NCBI GenBank assembly: GCA_036388295.1
Contig: DASVSC010000216.1
Span: 1 to 34,413 of the forward strand
Direction of reading: 5' to 3'
Source: RYN-431 sp036388295
GTDB lineage: Bacteria; Planctomycetota; Phycisphaerae; Tepidisphaerales; Tepidisphaeraceae
DNA length: 34,413 nucleotides
The position numbers and the translations under genes are program-made. The notes under the pieces were generated by a model. That model worked only from the letters and a program-made list of their open reading frames with translations, was not told the origin of the DNA and searched no databases. This document shows positions 7,698 through 15,294 of the stretch, one piece after another. Position 1 is the stretch's first letter. Each line of letters begins with the position of its first letter.

Positions 7698-10238
7698 ATG
7701 CGGAACGCCTGCCTGATCGTCGGCCTGCTCCTGTCCTGTGCGACGGCCAAGGCCCAGATCGCGTCGACGGTCGACGAATGGGCCGCCCGTTTCGCCCCCG
7801 AGGCCGGTCCCGCGCCCGCCCTGCCCGCCTACGCCGACGGCTACGACCGCGCCGCCGCCAACCTGTCCGCCGGCCGGTACCGCGCGGCGCTCTGCGACAT
7901 CGCCGAACTGCCGCCGAACGACCCGGCCCGTTCGGCGCTGCTGCGCGCCCGCGCCCTCGTCGGCCTCGGCGAAGTCGATTCGGCGTTCGCCCTGCTCACC
8001 CGGCCACCGCTCGTCGCGGACCTGCCGGCGATCATCTTCCAGGGCCAAATCTGCCTGAATGTCGACACGCCCGACGACGCGCTCGGTTTGGCCGACAAAG
8101 CGCTCGAACGCGATCCGGAGTCGTACGCCGCGCGGCTGCTCAAGGCGCAGGCGCTCGAAAAGGCCGGGCAGTATCCCGAAGCCGTCAACGCTTACCGCTG
8201 GTTCCTCGACGCCCCGCAGGATCTGCTGCGCAAATGGCGGACCGAGCCCGACACTTTCGAAGACGCCGGCGCCCTGACCGACTTCGCCACCGCCTTGCAC
8301 CGCTGGGCGACGCTGACGCGGGCGTACAAGGAGACGCCGCAACTGAACGACACGGTGCTGGCGATGTACACGCGGGCATTTGACGTGATCGACCGCGGCT
8401 ACGACCGCGCCCGGGCCGAAGCCGCCGCGTTCTGCTTCTCGCGCGGCGACGGCGAAAAAGCGGCCGCCCTGCTCGGGCCATTGGAGAAGCGATCGCCGCG
8501 TTCACCGGAACTGCTGCGCGTCACCACAATGATGGCCGCCGCCAGCGGTAACGAAGCGGCGATGCAGGGCGTGATCGACCTGCTGCGCGACAACGACCCC
8601 GAATCGGCCGACGCGTCGCTGCTGGAAGTGCAGACGCTGGCCCAGGCGCGTTCGCCCGCCGCGGTCGTGCGGGCGGCGGCGCTCTACAAACGATGGGACG
8701 ACCGCCTGGACGTGGCCGGCACGTACGCCGGCTTGTGCTACCTGAGCGGCGACGAAACCGGCTTTAAAAACGTGTTGGCCAAGGCCGACGAAAAAGCCCC
8801 GACGCGGCCCGCCGCGTACATGGCCGCCGCCGAAACGTTCGAAGCCGCCTACACCCGCGAGCCGGCCGTCCCGCTGCTGAAGACGGCCATCGAACGCACG
8901 CCCTGGGAAGCCGCCCCGCGGCACCTGCTCGGCGACCTCTACCTCAACGACGGCTACAACGACCAGGCCCGCACAGTGCTCGACGAGGCGTACGCCATCG
9001 ATCCGTACCACGTCAAAACGATCAACTTCCTTCGCCTGCTCGACGACTTAGCCAAGTACGACGTACGCACGACCGAGCACTTCATCACCTATGCCGACAA
9101 AGAGGCCGACCCGATCTCGGCCGAGCAGATCAGCGACTACCTGGAAGAAGTCTACGCCGACGTCTGCGACGTCTTTGACTACCAGCCGAAGACGAAAGTG
9201 ATCGTGCAGATTTACCCGGCCGACGACGCGTTCAGCGTACGCATGGCCGGCGTGCCGGGCGTGGAAAACTACGGCGTCAGCTTCGGGCGCGTGCTGGCGG
9301 CCATCGCGCCGCGTAAGGGGACGAAGCAGGGCAATTTCAACTGGGCCCGCGTGCTGCGGCACGAGTTCGTTCACACGATCAACCTGCTGCAAACGAACCA
9401 GCGCTGCCCGCGCTGGCTGACCGAAGGCCTGGCGGTCTGGCAGGAAAAGGTGCCGTTCCGTTTCCCCGACGTGCCGGCCGAGCTGTACCGCCGCACGTTC
9501 GCGGACGAGCTGTTCACGGTCCGCGGCTTCCCGCTCGCCTTCATCCGCCCCCGCCGCCCCGCCGACGGCGAGCAGGCGTACACGCAGGGCGCGTACCTGG
9601 CGATGTACCTCGACGAAACCTTCGGCCGGTCATCGATCGTGAAGCTGCTGAACGCCTACGGCGCGGGCAGCACCGACGAAGCCGCCTTCCGTGCCGCCAC
9701 CGGCAAGCCAATGTCGCAGGTCGAATCGGGCTGGCACGAGTGGATGAAAACGAAGCTGAAGCCATGGGGCTACGACGAAACGTCGGCCGAGAAAGTGAAG
9801 GCACTGACGGCCGAGGGCGAACAGTTCATCAAGGCCAAGCAACTGCCCGAAGCGCTAAAGGCGTACCAAGCCGTCCACGCCTTGCAGCCGATGTCGGTCC
9901 AACCGAACCAGCGGCTGGCAGGGCTGTATCTGCAGAAGGCGTTGTCCGACCCCGCCAAGGCCATCGAACACCTGAAGTTCCTGCACGTGCTGGAACTGCA
10001 GGACAACCGGTACGCCAAGCAGATCAGCCGCCTGTACGCCCGCGACGGCGACAACGAAAACGCCGCGAAATGGGCCCGCGAGGCGACGTTCGTAGACCTT
10101 TACGACGCCGCCGCGCATGACCTGCTGGCCGAAGCGTACGCCAAGCTCGGCCGCGACGCCGACGCAGAACGGGAAAAACAAGCGGCCATGCAGGTGCGGC
10201 TTTGGGACGAAAAACGTAAGGCGGCGGCGGAAAAGTGA
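7698..10238 (+). CDS. Secreted TPR-repeat protein with gluzincin metallopeptidase domain
   Basis: An 846-residue exported protein. A signal peptide (MRNACLIVGLLLSCATAKAQ) fixes the ATG at 7698. Residues ~40-470 contain repeated helical TPR-like units (for example ALGLADKALERDPESYAARLLKAQALEKAG). A zinc-protease domain follows: HEFVH at residues 555-559 and the downstream Glu576 in LTEGLAVW form the HEXXH-(~17)-E gluzincin triad of peptidase_MA-like proteins. More TPR units occupy ~720-835. The combination suggests a periplasmic or surface peptidase whose repeats bind a partner or substrate, which is unknown. The zinc ligands are intact, so it is predicted active. It begins 124 bp after ribD with its own -10 box. 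Confidence 0.8.
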   Translation: MRNACLIVGLLLSCATAKAQIASTVDEWAARFAPEAGPAPALPAYADGYDRAAANLSAGRYRAALCDIAELPPNDPARSALLRARALVGLGEVDSAFALLTRPPLVADLPAIIFQGQICLNVDTPDDALGLADKALERDPESYAARLLKAQALEKAGQYPEAVNAYRWFLDAPQDLLRKWRTEPDTFEDAGALTDFATALHRWATLTRAYKETPQLNDTVLAMYTRAFDVIDRGYDRARAEAAAFCFSRGDGEKAAALLGPLEKRSPRSPELLRVTTMMAAASGNEAAMQGVIDLLRDNDPESADASLLEVQTLAQARSPAAVVRAAALYKRWDDRLDVAGTYAGLCYLSGDETGFKNVLAKADEKAPTRPAAYMAAAETFEAAYTREPAVPLLKTAIERTPWEAAPRHLLGDLYLNDGYNDQARTVLDEAYAIDPYHVKTINFLRLLDDLAKYDVRTTEHFITYADKEADPISAEQISDYLEEVYADVCDVFDYQPKTKVIVQIYPADDAFSVRMAGVPGVENYGVSFGRVLAAIAPRKGTKQGNFNWARVLRHEFVHTINLLQTNQRCPRWLTEGLAVWQEKVPFRFPDVPAELYRRTFADELFTVRGFPLAFIRPRRPADGEQAYTQGAYLAMYLDETFGRSSIVKLLNAYGAGSTDEAAFRAATGKPMSQVESGWHEWMKTKLKPWGYDETSAEKVKALTAEGEQFIKAKQLPEALKAYQAVHALQPMSVQPNQRLAGLYLQKALSDPAKAIEHLKFLHVLELQDNRYAKQISRLYARDGDNENAAKWAREATFVDLYDAAAHDLLAEAYAKLGRDADAEREKQAAMQVRLWDEKRKAAAEK

Positions 10239-10320
10239 CACAGGCTCCGCTCTCCGAATGACTCTGCACAGCCATATCGATTCTCCTTCTTTGTCCACGT
10301 CGATGTGACTTAAACCCACC

Positions 10321-11454
10321 ATGCCCACCGCCGCCCGTTCCGCTTCGCATCCGTTCCCGCCCAAGCCGGCTTCGGGAATGCGACTTCACTTTGTCATCAC
10401 GGACCTTCAAATCGGCGGCACGCCGCGCGTGGTGCGTGACTTGGCGATTCGCCTGCGGCCATTCGGCTTTCAAACCACAGTGACGTGTTTGGCACCGTGG
10501 GGACCCGTCGCCGACGAACTGACGTCCGCCGGTGTGCCGGTTCATGCCGTCGGCGTCACACGGCCGACGCAATTGCCGACGGCGGTGCGGGCGGTGCGCC
10601 GGTTGACGGAAGAGGCTGACGTAGTGTTCTCCTTTCTCGTCCACGCCAACAGCGTCGCCGCCCTCGCCCTGCGCGGCCGGCGGACGCCGTTGCTGCAGGC
10701 GATCCAGACGACGCAGCCGTACCCGGCGTGGCACTGGTGGGCGCAGGGATTGGCCGCGGCGCGGGCGACGCGTGTCGTGGTGCCGTCGGCGTCGGTCGCG
10801 CGGGTGGCTGAGAATGGGTCTGGGGTTTCACCGGAGCGAATCGTCGTCATTCCTAATGCCGTGGACGTGCCGGCCGCGCAACATGAGACGCATCGTGCCG
10901 GCCGGTGGCGCGTCGGCTTCGTGGGCCGGCTCGACCCGATCAAGCGCGTGCCGGATCTGATCGAGGCAATGGCCCTGCTGCCCGACGCGGAGCTGCACGT
11001 CTATGGCGACGGGCCGGAACGCTCAGCGATCGAAGCGACGGTCGATCGCTTTGCCCTACAGGACCGCGTGACGCTGCATGGCACGGTCGCGTCGTCCGCC
11101 GACGCCTTGATGGATATCGACACGCTCGTGCTGCCGAGCGACGCCGAAGGATTCGGCCTGGTGCTGATCGAAGCGATGGCGGCGGGCGTGCCGGTGATCG
11201 GGACCGACGTGGCCGGTATCCGCGACGTGATTTCGCCCGAACGCAACGGCCTGCGGGTACCGCCGCGTACGCCGAGCGCGATCGCGGCGGCGGTGAATCG
11301 ATTGCGACATGACGCTGCGTTGCATTTGCGCCTGACGGCAGCCGGCAGGATGGACGTGCGCGAACGCTATGCCTGGGAGTCGATCTTGCCACGGTACGCG
11401 GCGCTCATCCGTAGCGCCGTCGCAGATTCACGATCAGAGCAGAACGCGGATTGA
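10321..11454 (+). CDS. Glycosyltransferase family 4 protein
   Basis: A GT-B glycosyltransferase of the GT4 type, 377 residues. The N-terminal acceptor domain contains GGTPRVVRDLAIRL. The C-terminal donor domain begins at VGFVGRLDPIKRVPDLIEAM and contains the E(X7)E element in DAEGFGLVLIEAMAAGVPVIGT, typical of GT4 enzymes that use UDP- or GDP-sugars. No membrane segment is seen. The first 19 residues (before MRLHFVITDLQ) are not conserved in character; an internal ATG at 10378 is a possible alternative start. The substrate could be a lipid-linked sugar, an exopolysaccharide or a glycoprotein; there are no neighbouring polysaccharide genes to decide. It follows the TPR peptidase gene by 82 bp. 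Confidence 0.85.
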   Translation: MPTAARSASHPFPPKPASGMRLHFVITDLQIGGTPRVVRDLAIRLRPFGFQTTVTCLAPWGPVADELTSAGVPVHAVGVTRPTQLPTAVRAVRRLTEEADVVFSFLVHANSVAALALRGRRTPLLQAIQTTQPYPAWHWWAQGLAAARATRVVVPSASVARVAENGSGVSPERIVVIPNAVDVPAAQHETHRAGRWRVGFVGRLDPIKRVPDLIEAMALLPDAELHVYGDGPERSAIEATVDRFALQDRVTLHGTVASSADALMDIDTLVLPSDAEGFGLVLIEAMAAGVPVIGTDVAGIRDVISPERNGLRVPPRTPSAIAAAVNRLRHDAALHLRLTAAGRMDVRERYAWESILPRYAALIRSAVADSRSEQNAD

Positions 11455-11470
11455 TGTATCAGTTTCTGCC

Positions 11471-11525
11471 GTAGGGCAGGCACAGCCCGCCGTTACCGTC
11501 CCGCGGCGGGCAGTGCCCGCCCTAC
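11471..11525. repeat. Palindromic repeat (GTAGGGC family), copy 1
   Basis: A near-perfect 22-bp inverted repeat (11471-11492 with 11504-11525) starts with GTAGGGCAGGC and ends with GCCCGCCCTAC, around an 11-nt loop. It lies 16 bp after the GT4 stop. A second, perfect copy is at 25744-25798. The remainder of the 247-bp gap up to 11702 shows no gene. Confidence 0.8.
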
Positions 11526-11701
11526 AAGGCTGATGCTGAGCGTCCCCTCGCAAACCACGCCGTTCGGCCGGCTTCGTCTTAGAACACATTCCACTTTGTC
11601 GTGTCGAACTTTTTAGAAATTGACCGTCCGGCATGGCCGCTTAAGTGGCCATGGCCTCGGTGAACACGCAACGCCCCGCGTGCGGAAGAGATGGAAGCCG
11701 C

Positions 11702-12628
11702 TCAGTCGTACGTCTCCGGCGCTTCGCCCTTCGGGCGGGTTTTCCAGCGGCGGTGGACCCACAGGTATTGGCCGGGCGCGTCGCTGACGAAGTTTTCGAT
11801 GGCCGTGGTGTAGCGCTGCGTGATGTAGCGCAGCGGGTCGTCCTGCACTTTCCAGTCATCGGGATAGATGATGTCCGTCGTGCCGATTTCGAAGTTCAAG
11901 CGGTTCCCGATACGCCGGCCGTAGCCGATGATGATCGGGACGTTGTGCTCCATGGCCAGCAGGCCGATGGACTTGTATGCACTGGCTTTGCGGCCGCAGA
12001 AGTCGACGAACAGGCCTTTCTTGCCGGCGTCCTGGTCGGCGATGATGCCCACCGTTCCGCCCGCGGCCAGCGTCTGCATCACGATCTCTGTGACGCCCTT
12101 CTTGTGCACGATCCGCTGGCCCATCTTTTCGCGCACGCCGAGCAGCCAGCGGTTCACGTAGACGTTGTCGAGCGACCGCGCGATCGAAACGGTCGGGAAG
12201 CCCAGCAGGGCCGTGACGTAGCCAAGGATTTCCCAGTTGCCGTAGTGACCGGTGACGAACAGCAGGCCGCCTTGGCGGCGCATCAGCAGGCCGAGCGTTT
12301 CCTGGAAATTGACGAACTTAATGTGGCGGGTGAACGTGTCGACGCGCACGTTCCGGACGGTGAATAGCACTTCCACGAACAGCATGATCATCTGCTGCAG
12401 ACTCTCGCGCGTCAGTCGCTGGACCTTGTCCTCGGTAAAGTGCGGGAACGACCGCCGGATGTTCGACGCCGCCCGCTTGCGGTGCTTGGCGTCGAAGTAA
12501 TAGAGGAAATCGCCGATCAGCTGCGCGACGCGCAGGTTCGCGTGCACCGGCCAGCAGTGCATCATCATGTGAACGAGCCGCAGGCCCACGTACTGCAGGC
12601 GGTCGATGAAGTCGTTGCGCTGGGCCAT
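11702..12628 (-). CDS. LpxL/HtrB-like lysophospholipid (lipid A) acyltransferase
   Basis: The protein belongs to the LPLAT superfamily group that adds secondary acyl chains to lipid A or related lipids at the inner membrane. The catalytic H(X)4E motif is in VTGHYGNWEI (about residues 126-131). Other family landmarks are GIIADQDAGKKGLFVDFCGRKA and the C-terminal QYLWVHRRWKTRP. The 308-residue length is normal. An N-terminal hydrophobic stretch (LRLVHMMMHCW) may anchor it. Planctomycetes carry LPS-like genes, so a lipid A role is plausible but not shown. The ATG at 12628 overlaps no other gene and is preceded by a -10/-35 pair. Confidence 0.85.
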   Translation of the reverse strand: MAQRNDFIDRLQYVGLRLVHMMMHCWPVHANLRVAQLIGDFLYYFDAKHRKRAASNIRRSFPHFTEDKVQRLTRESLQQMIMLFVEVLFTVRNVRVDTFTRHIKFVNFQETLGLLMRRQGGLLFVTGHYGNWEILGYVTALLGFPTVSIARSLDNVYVNRWLLGVREKMGQRIVHKKGVTEIVMQTLAAGGTVGIIADQDAGKKGLFVDFCGRKASAYKSIGLLAMEHNVPIIIGYGRRIGNRLNFEIGTTDIIYPDDWKVQDDPLRYITQRYTTAIENFVSDAPGQYLWVHRRWKTRPKGEAPETYD

Positions 12629-12638
12629 GGGCCGGGGG

Positions 12639-12666
12639 ATTCTACGGGAGCGCGGGCGATTGTCAG
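12639..12666 (-). promoter_or_regulatory. Promoter of the LpxL-like gene
   Basis: Read on the minus strand: CTGACA (12661-12666), a 16-nt spacer, then TAGAAT (12639-12644), followed by 10 nt and the ATG. The leader would be only about 4 nt and there is no Shine-Dalgarno. Confidence 0.5.
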
Positions 12667-12681
12667 CACGCCCGCGTTGCG

Positions 12682-13791
12682 CTACCCGCCGATGCGGCTC
12701 ATCTGTTCGTTGCCGCGGAAGGAATGGACGTCGGGTTTAAGGCGCACGCAATCGGTCATGGCGTCGGCGATGGCCTGGCGGCGGTCGGCAGGAGTGCCGC
12801 GCAGCACGGGTTTCAGGTCGACTTCGCCGCCTTCGAACAAACACGACCGCAGCACGCCGGTGGCGGTCAGGCGCAGGCGGTTGCACGTGGAACAGAACGG
12901 GGCTGACATCGCGCTGATGAATCCGACACGGCCGACGGCGTTCGGCAGCCGGTAAGGGACCGCGGGGCCGACGCCGGCTTCGGTGGCGCGGTCGACGGGC
13001 GTGAGCGGGCCGAGTTCGGCTTCGATCAGCGCCCGGGCTTCGGTTTCGGAGATGAACACGTCGCCGCGGTCTTGCGCGCCGCAGCCACCGCTGGGGCCGA
13101 CTTCGTCGTCGGCCACGCGTCCGCCGACGGCCCCGCCCATCACGGCCCCGCCCATCACGGCACTGTCGCCGAGCGGCATGTATTCGATGAAACGGACTGA
13201 CAATCGCCGGTCCAGTGTCAGGCGGGCGAAGTCGGCCAGTTCGTCGTCGTTCGTGCCGCGCATCATCACGCAGTTGATCTTGACCGACGCGAACCCGGCC
13301 GCCAGCGACGCGTCGATGCCGCGCATCACGGCTGCGAGGTCGCCGGTGCGGGTGATCGTCTTGAAGCGGTCGGCACGCAGCGAATCGGCGCTGATGGTCA
13401 CCCGATGGAGGCCCGACTCCAGCAACGGCCGGGCGAGGTCGGCCAGGTTGTGGCCATTGGTCGTGAGCGACAAATCTTCCACGCCCGGGATGTCGCGCAG
13501 CGTGCGGACCAGTTCGGTCAGGCCGCGGCGGACGGTCGGCTCGCCGCCGGTGAGTTTGAACCGGCGGATGCCGTGAATATCAATGGCGGCGCGGACGATG
13601 TCGGCGATTTCTTCGAAGCTCAGCAGTTCGTCCTTCGCCAGCCACGCCACGCCCTCGGCCGGCATGCAGTAGACGCAGCGGAAGTTGCAGCGGTCGGTCA
13701 GGCTGATGCGCAGCATCTTCACGGCCCCGATCGAACGGGGGCCGGTGTCGAGCGCGGGCGGCGGTTTCGGGTCGAACAGAGACAATCGCAT
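12682..13791 (-). CDS. moaA: GTP 3',8-cyclase MoaA (molybdenum cofactor synthesis)
   Basis: This is a radical-SAM enzyme that converts GTP to 3',8-cyclo-GTP, the first step of molybdopterin synthesis. The radical-SAM cluster ligands are Cys35, Cys39 and Cys42 (CNFRCVYC). The SAM-binding KLTGGEPTVR follows. The second 4Fe-4S cluster is CSTCNRLRLTATGVLRSC near residue 300, and the C-terminus ends MSRIGG with the functional Gly-Gly. The length of 369 residues exceeds the usual ~330 because of an insertion of about 30 residues after EYMPLGDS. The insertion begins with a duplicated MGGAV and is rich in Gly, and no catalytic residue is lost. The CYTH gene ends 3 bp upstream. No other moa genes are in the window. 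Confidence 0.95.
   Translation of the reverse strand: MRLSLFDPKPPPALDTGPRSIGAVKMLRISLTDRCNFRCVYCMPAEGVAWLAKDELLSFEEIADIVRAAIDIHGIRRFKLTGGEPTVRRGLTELVRTLRDIPGVEDLSLTTNGHNLADLARPLLESGLHRVTISADSLRADRFKTITRTGDLAAVMRGIDASLAAGFASVKINCVMMRGTNDDELADFARLTLDRRLSVRFIEYMPLGDSAVMGGAVMGGAVGGRVADDEVGPSGGCGAQDRGDVFISETEARALIEAELGPLTPVDRATEAGVGPAVPYRLPNAVGRVGFISAMSAPFCSTCNRLRLTATGVLRSCLFEGGEVDLKPVLRGTPADRRQAIADAMTDCVRLKPDVHSFRGNEQMSRIGG
13131..13160. repeat. 15-bp tandem duplication inside moaA
   Basis: Two exact head-to-tail copies of a 15-nt unit (ccccgcccatcacgg) encode MGGAV-MGGAV in the non-conserved MoaA insertion. The reading frame is preserved. It is probably a slippage or duplication product. Confidence 0.9.
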
Positions 13792-13794
13792 GGG

Positions 13795-14310
13795 CTAGGG
13801 CATTGTAGCAGACAGGTCGACATACGCACCGGAAATGAGGTCGGCCGTGTCGATGCCGAAACGGCGCAGCAGGTCGTCGGCGATCCGCTGGCCTGCTTCG
13901 GCCTGGTCCGGCGCGTCCAGCACGACTTCCAGTTCGAGAAAATCGCCGAGGCCTTCGACGACGTCCAGGTGCACGCGCGTGGAGCCGACGAGGTAAAGCG
14001 TGCGGACTTTTTTCACCGTCGCCCGCTCGCCGACGGCACGGGCGAGGGCTTGGCGCAGCAGGTGCGGGTCGGGCACGGGGACGACAACGTAGTCGGACGT
14101 CTTCGGGCCGGTGGCGTCGGGGCGGTCGTAGTAGATCAACTCGGCGACGGTGTCGTTGATCGTCCGCAGCTTCAGGCGGCCGGCGGGCGTGAGGAAGAAC
14201 ACGTCCACCTGGCGCAGTTCGGTCGGGCCGGTGGCGTTGAGTTCTTGAAGCGCTTCGATGACACGTGGGCGGTCGCGCAGGCGGGCTTTAATCTCTACGT
14301 TTTGGGCCAT
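13795..14310 (-). CDS. CYTH-domain protein (CyaB/thiTPase-like)
   Basis: A 171-residue protein with the CYTH triphosphate-tunnel fold. The N-terminal signature NVEIKARLRD holds the ExK metal/phosphate-binding strand. Alternating basic and acidic strands follow (GRLKLRTIND, AELIYYDRPD, VKKVRTLYLV, VHLDVVEGLGDFLELEVVL), as expected for a tunnel that binds triphosphates with divalent metal. Family members are class IV adenylate cyclases, thiamine triphosphatases or inorganic triphosphatases; the sequence does not separate these. It is cytoplasmic. Its stop lies 3 bp before the moaA start, so the two genes may share a transcript, although moaA also has its own extended -10 box. Confidence 0.8.
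   Translation of the reverse strand: MAQNVEIKARLRDRPRVIEALQELNATGPTELRQVDVFFLTPAGRLKLRTINDTVAELIYYDRPDATGPKTSDYVVVPVPDPHLLRQALARAVGERATVKKVRTLYLVGSTRVHLDVVEGLGDFLELEVVLDAPDQAEAGQRIADDLLRRFGIDTADLISGAYVDLSATMP
13802..13810 (-). promoter_or_regulatory. moaA extended -10 box
   Basis: On the minus strand TGC-TACAAT forms an extended -10 element, with TACAAT at 13802-13807, 10 nt before the moaA ATG. It overlaps the last codons of the CYTH gene. No clear -35 and no Shine-Dalgarno are visible. Confidence 0.4.
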
Positions 14311-14316
14311 GCCAGG

Positions 14317-14322
14317 AGCTTA
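14317..14322 (-). promoter_or_regulatory. CYTH gene -10 box, leaderless geometry
   Basis: TAAGCT on the minus strand lies exactly 6 nt before the ATG at 14310. There is no Shine-Dalgarno. This is one of seven such TANNNT-N6-start arrangements in the window. Confidence 0.4.
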
Positions 14323-14347
14323 GCTTGTTGCGATCTTCGAGGGTGAG

Positions 14348-14433
14348 ATTGGCCGCAGATGAACGCGGATGAACGCAGATTGCAGAAGGCGAAAGCAGAT
14401 CCATTCGTATAGCTGCGTTTATCTGCGGCCAAT
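14348..14433. repeat. Hairpin with GAACGCGGAT-type arm, ORF-less
   Basis: A 13-bp perfect inverted repeat (attggccgcagat at 14348-14360 with 14421-14433) bounds a stretch that contains GATGAACGC twice in the left arm and a diverged counterpart on the right. It is built like the hairpins at 5697-5783 and 29461-29539: short direct repeats in one arm, complementary arm opposite, no gene between. Confidence 0.75.
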
Positions 14434-14532
14434 TCATGTGTCAACGTTCCGATTCGGCAACATCCGTCATAAACGGCCCGTTGCGGCTGTCACGAATTCG
14501 GCGTCCGCACCGCCGGCCGGCCATCGCGCGAG

Positions 14533-14538
14533 TATAGT
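14533..14538 (+). promoter_or_regulatory. -10 box upstream of a small ORF
   Basis: TATAGT matches the -10 consensus at five of six positions in an otherwise GC-rich spacer. A transcript would start near 14545 and run into the candidate small gene at 14582. No clear -35 box is seen. Confidence 0.4.
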
Positions 14539-14581
14539 TCGGCAGGCACGAGCGTTGCGAGACGACTGCCGGAGGCCGCCG

Positions 14582-14665
14582 ATGATGACATTCGCCCCGC
14601 TCTTCTGGGACAAAAAGGTTAGGATCGCCCTGCTCGCCCTGGCGACGTACGCGGCCATGTGCTGA
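14582..14665 (+). CDS. Candidate 27-residue small membrane protein
   Basis: A short open frame starts MMTFAPLFWDKK and continues into a hydrophobic stretch IALLALATYAAMC before TGA at 14663-14665. A good Shine-Dalgarno GGAGG (14571-14575) sits 6 nt before the double ATG, and a TATAGT box lies about 45 nt upstream. The translated peptide has a charged DKKVR followed by about 13 apolar residues, fitting a single membrane-inserted helix. It is convergent with the fur-family gene, whose stop lies 8 bp away. No family is recognised. A chance ORF cannot be excluded, but the combination of Shine-Dalgarno, promoter box and hydrophobic helix favours a real small gene. Confidence 0.45.
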   Translation: MMTFAPLFWDKKVRIALLALATYAAMC

Positions 14666-14673
14666 GCGGTATT

Positions 14674-15183
14674 TCAGCTTTTGCGCGAACGGGCCTTGGG
14701 CGACAGTCCGAAAATGTGGAACTGGTGGCTCATCGGCTCGTAGCCGTGCTCGGCGCAGATTTCGTCGCGCAGCTTGCGGAGCTTGTCGGAGTTGAACTCG
14801 ATCACTTCGCCGGTGTCGACGCAGATGAGGTAATCGTGCGTGTTTCGGCCGGCGATGACTTCGAAATAGCTCTGACGGTTGTCGAAAAAGACCTGCTTCA
14901 CAATGCCGGCGTCCTGCAGGTGATTCAGCGTGCGGTAGACGGTCGCCCGGCTGACACGGTGGCCGAGGGCTTTGACGTCGTCCACCAACCCTTCGGCTTC
15001 GAACAGGCCCTCCTTACGCAACGTCGCGTCCAGGATCATTGCCCGTTCCGGCGTGAACTTCAGCTTCTCGCCGTGCAGGTAGCGGCGGAACACGGCGCAT
15101 ACCGGTTCGTACGCGTCCACCTGCTCGCGGGCGTTCGTGCCGACCTTCGGACGATTCAGTAACACTTGGGGAACGCTGGCCAT
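14674..15183 (-). CDS. Fur-family metal- or peroxide-responsive regulator
   Basis: A 169-residue Fur/PerR/Zur-type repressor. The winged-helix DNA-binding domain is clear: LKFTPERAMILDATLRKEG, then the recognition helix VSRATVYRTLNHLQDAGIV. The dimerisation domain starts at YFEVIAGRNTHDYLICVDTGEVIEF, which corresponds to the usual HHHDHLIC region but keeps only one Cys. The C-terminal CxxC pair found in many structural-zinc members is absent, so metal binding is likely different from E. coli Fur. A 20-residue N-terminal extension precedes the domain. It is transcribed divergently from sat across a 111-bp spacer that holds an inverted repeat overlapping both promoters, so autoregulation and control of sat are plausible. 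The regulated metal is not predictable. Confidence 0.88.
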   Translation of the reverse strand: MASVPQVLLNRPKVGTNAREQVDAYEPVCAVFRRYLHGEKLKFTPERAMILDATLRKEGLFEAEGLVDDVKALGHRVSRATVYRTLNHLQDAGIVKQVFFDNRQSYFEVIAGRNTHDYLICVDTGEVIEFNSDKLRKLRDEICAEHGYEPMSHQFHIFGLSPKARSRKS

Positions 15184-15189
15184 AAGTTG

Positions 15190-15195
15190 ATCTTA
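15190..15195 (-). promoter_or_regulatory. fur-family gene extended -10, leaderless geometry
   Basis: On the minus strand TGC-TAAGAT forms an extended -10 element with the hexamer at 15190-15195, exactly 6 nt before the ATG at 15183. No Shine-Dalgarno is present. Confidence 0.5.
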
Positions 15196-15198
15196 GCA

Positions 15199-15231
15199 AA
15201 GTCGCGAATTGGGGGCGCGATTTCACGACTT
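15199..15231. promoter_or_regulatory. Candidate Fur-type operator between the fur-family gene and sat
   Basis: AAGTCGCGAATT (15199-15210) and ATTTCACGACTT (15220-15231) form an inverted repeat that matches at 10 of 12 positions, with a 9-nt centre. The left half sits just upstream of the fur-family -10 box and the right half touches the sat -35 box, so one bound repressor dimer could block both promoters. The sequence is not a classical E. coli Fur box. The assignment to this regulator is inferred from position. Confidence 0.4.
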
Positions 15232-15258
15232 GCATGGCCGAAGTGCCGCCGCTACTGT
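15230..15258 (+). promoter_or_regulatory. sat promoter
   Basis: TTGCAT (15230-15235), a 17-nt spacer and TACTGT (15253-15258) precede sat. Transcription would begin near 15265, giving a ~30-nt leader that contains an AGGAG Shine-Dalgarno about 9 nt before the ATG. Confidence 0.5.
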
Positions 15259-15294
15259 CGACCCTCCAATTGATTTCCCATAGGAGATTCGGCT

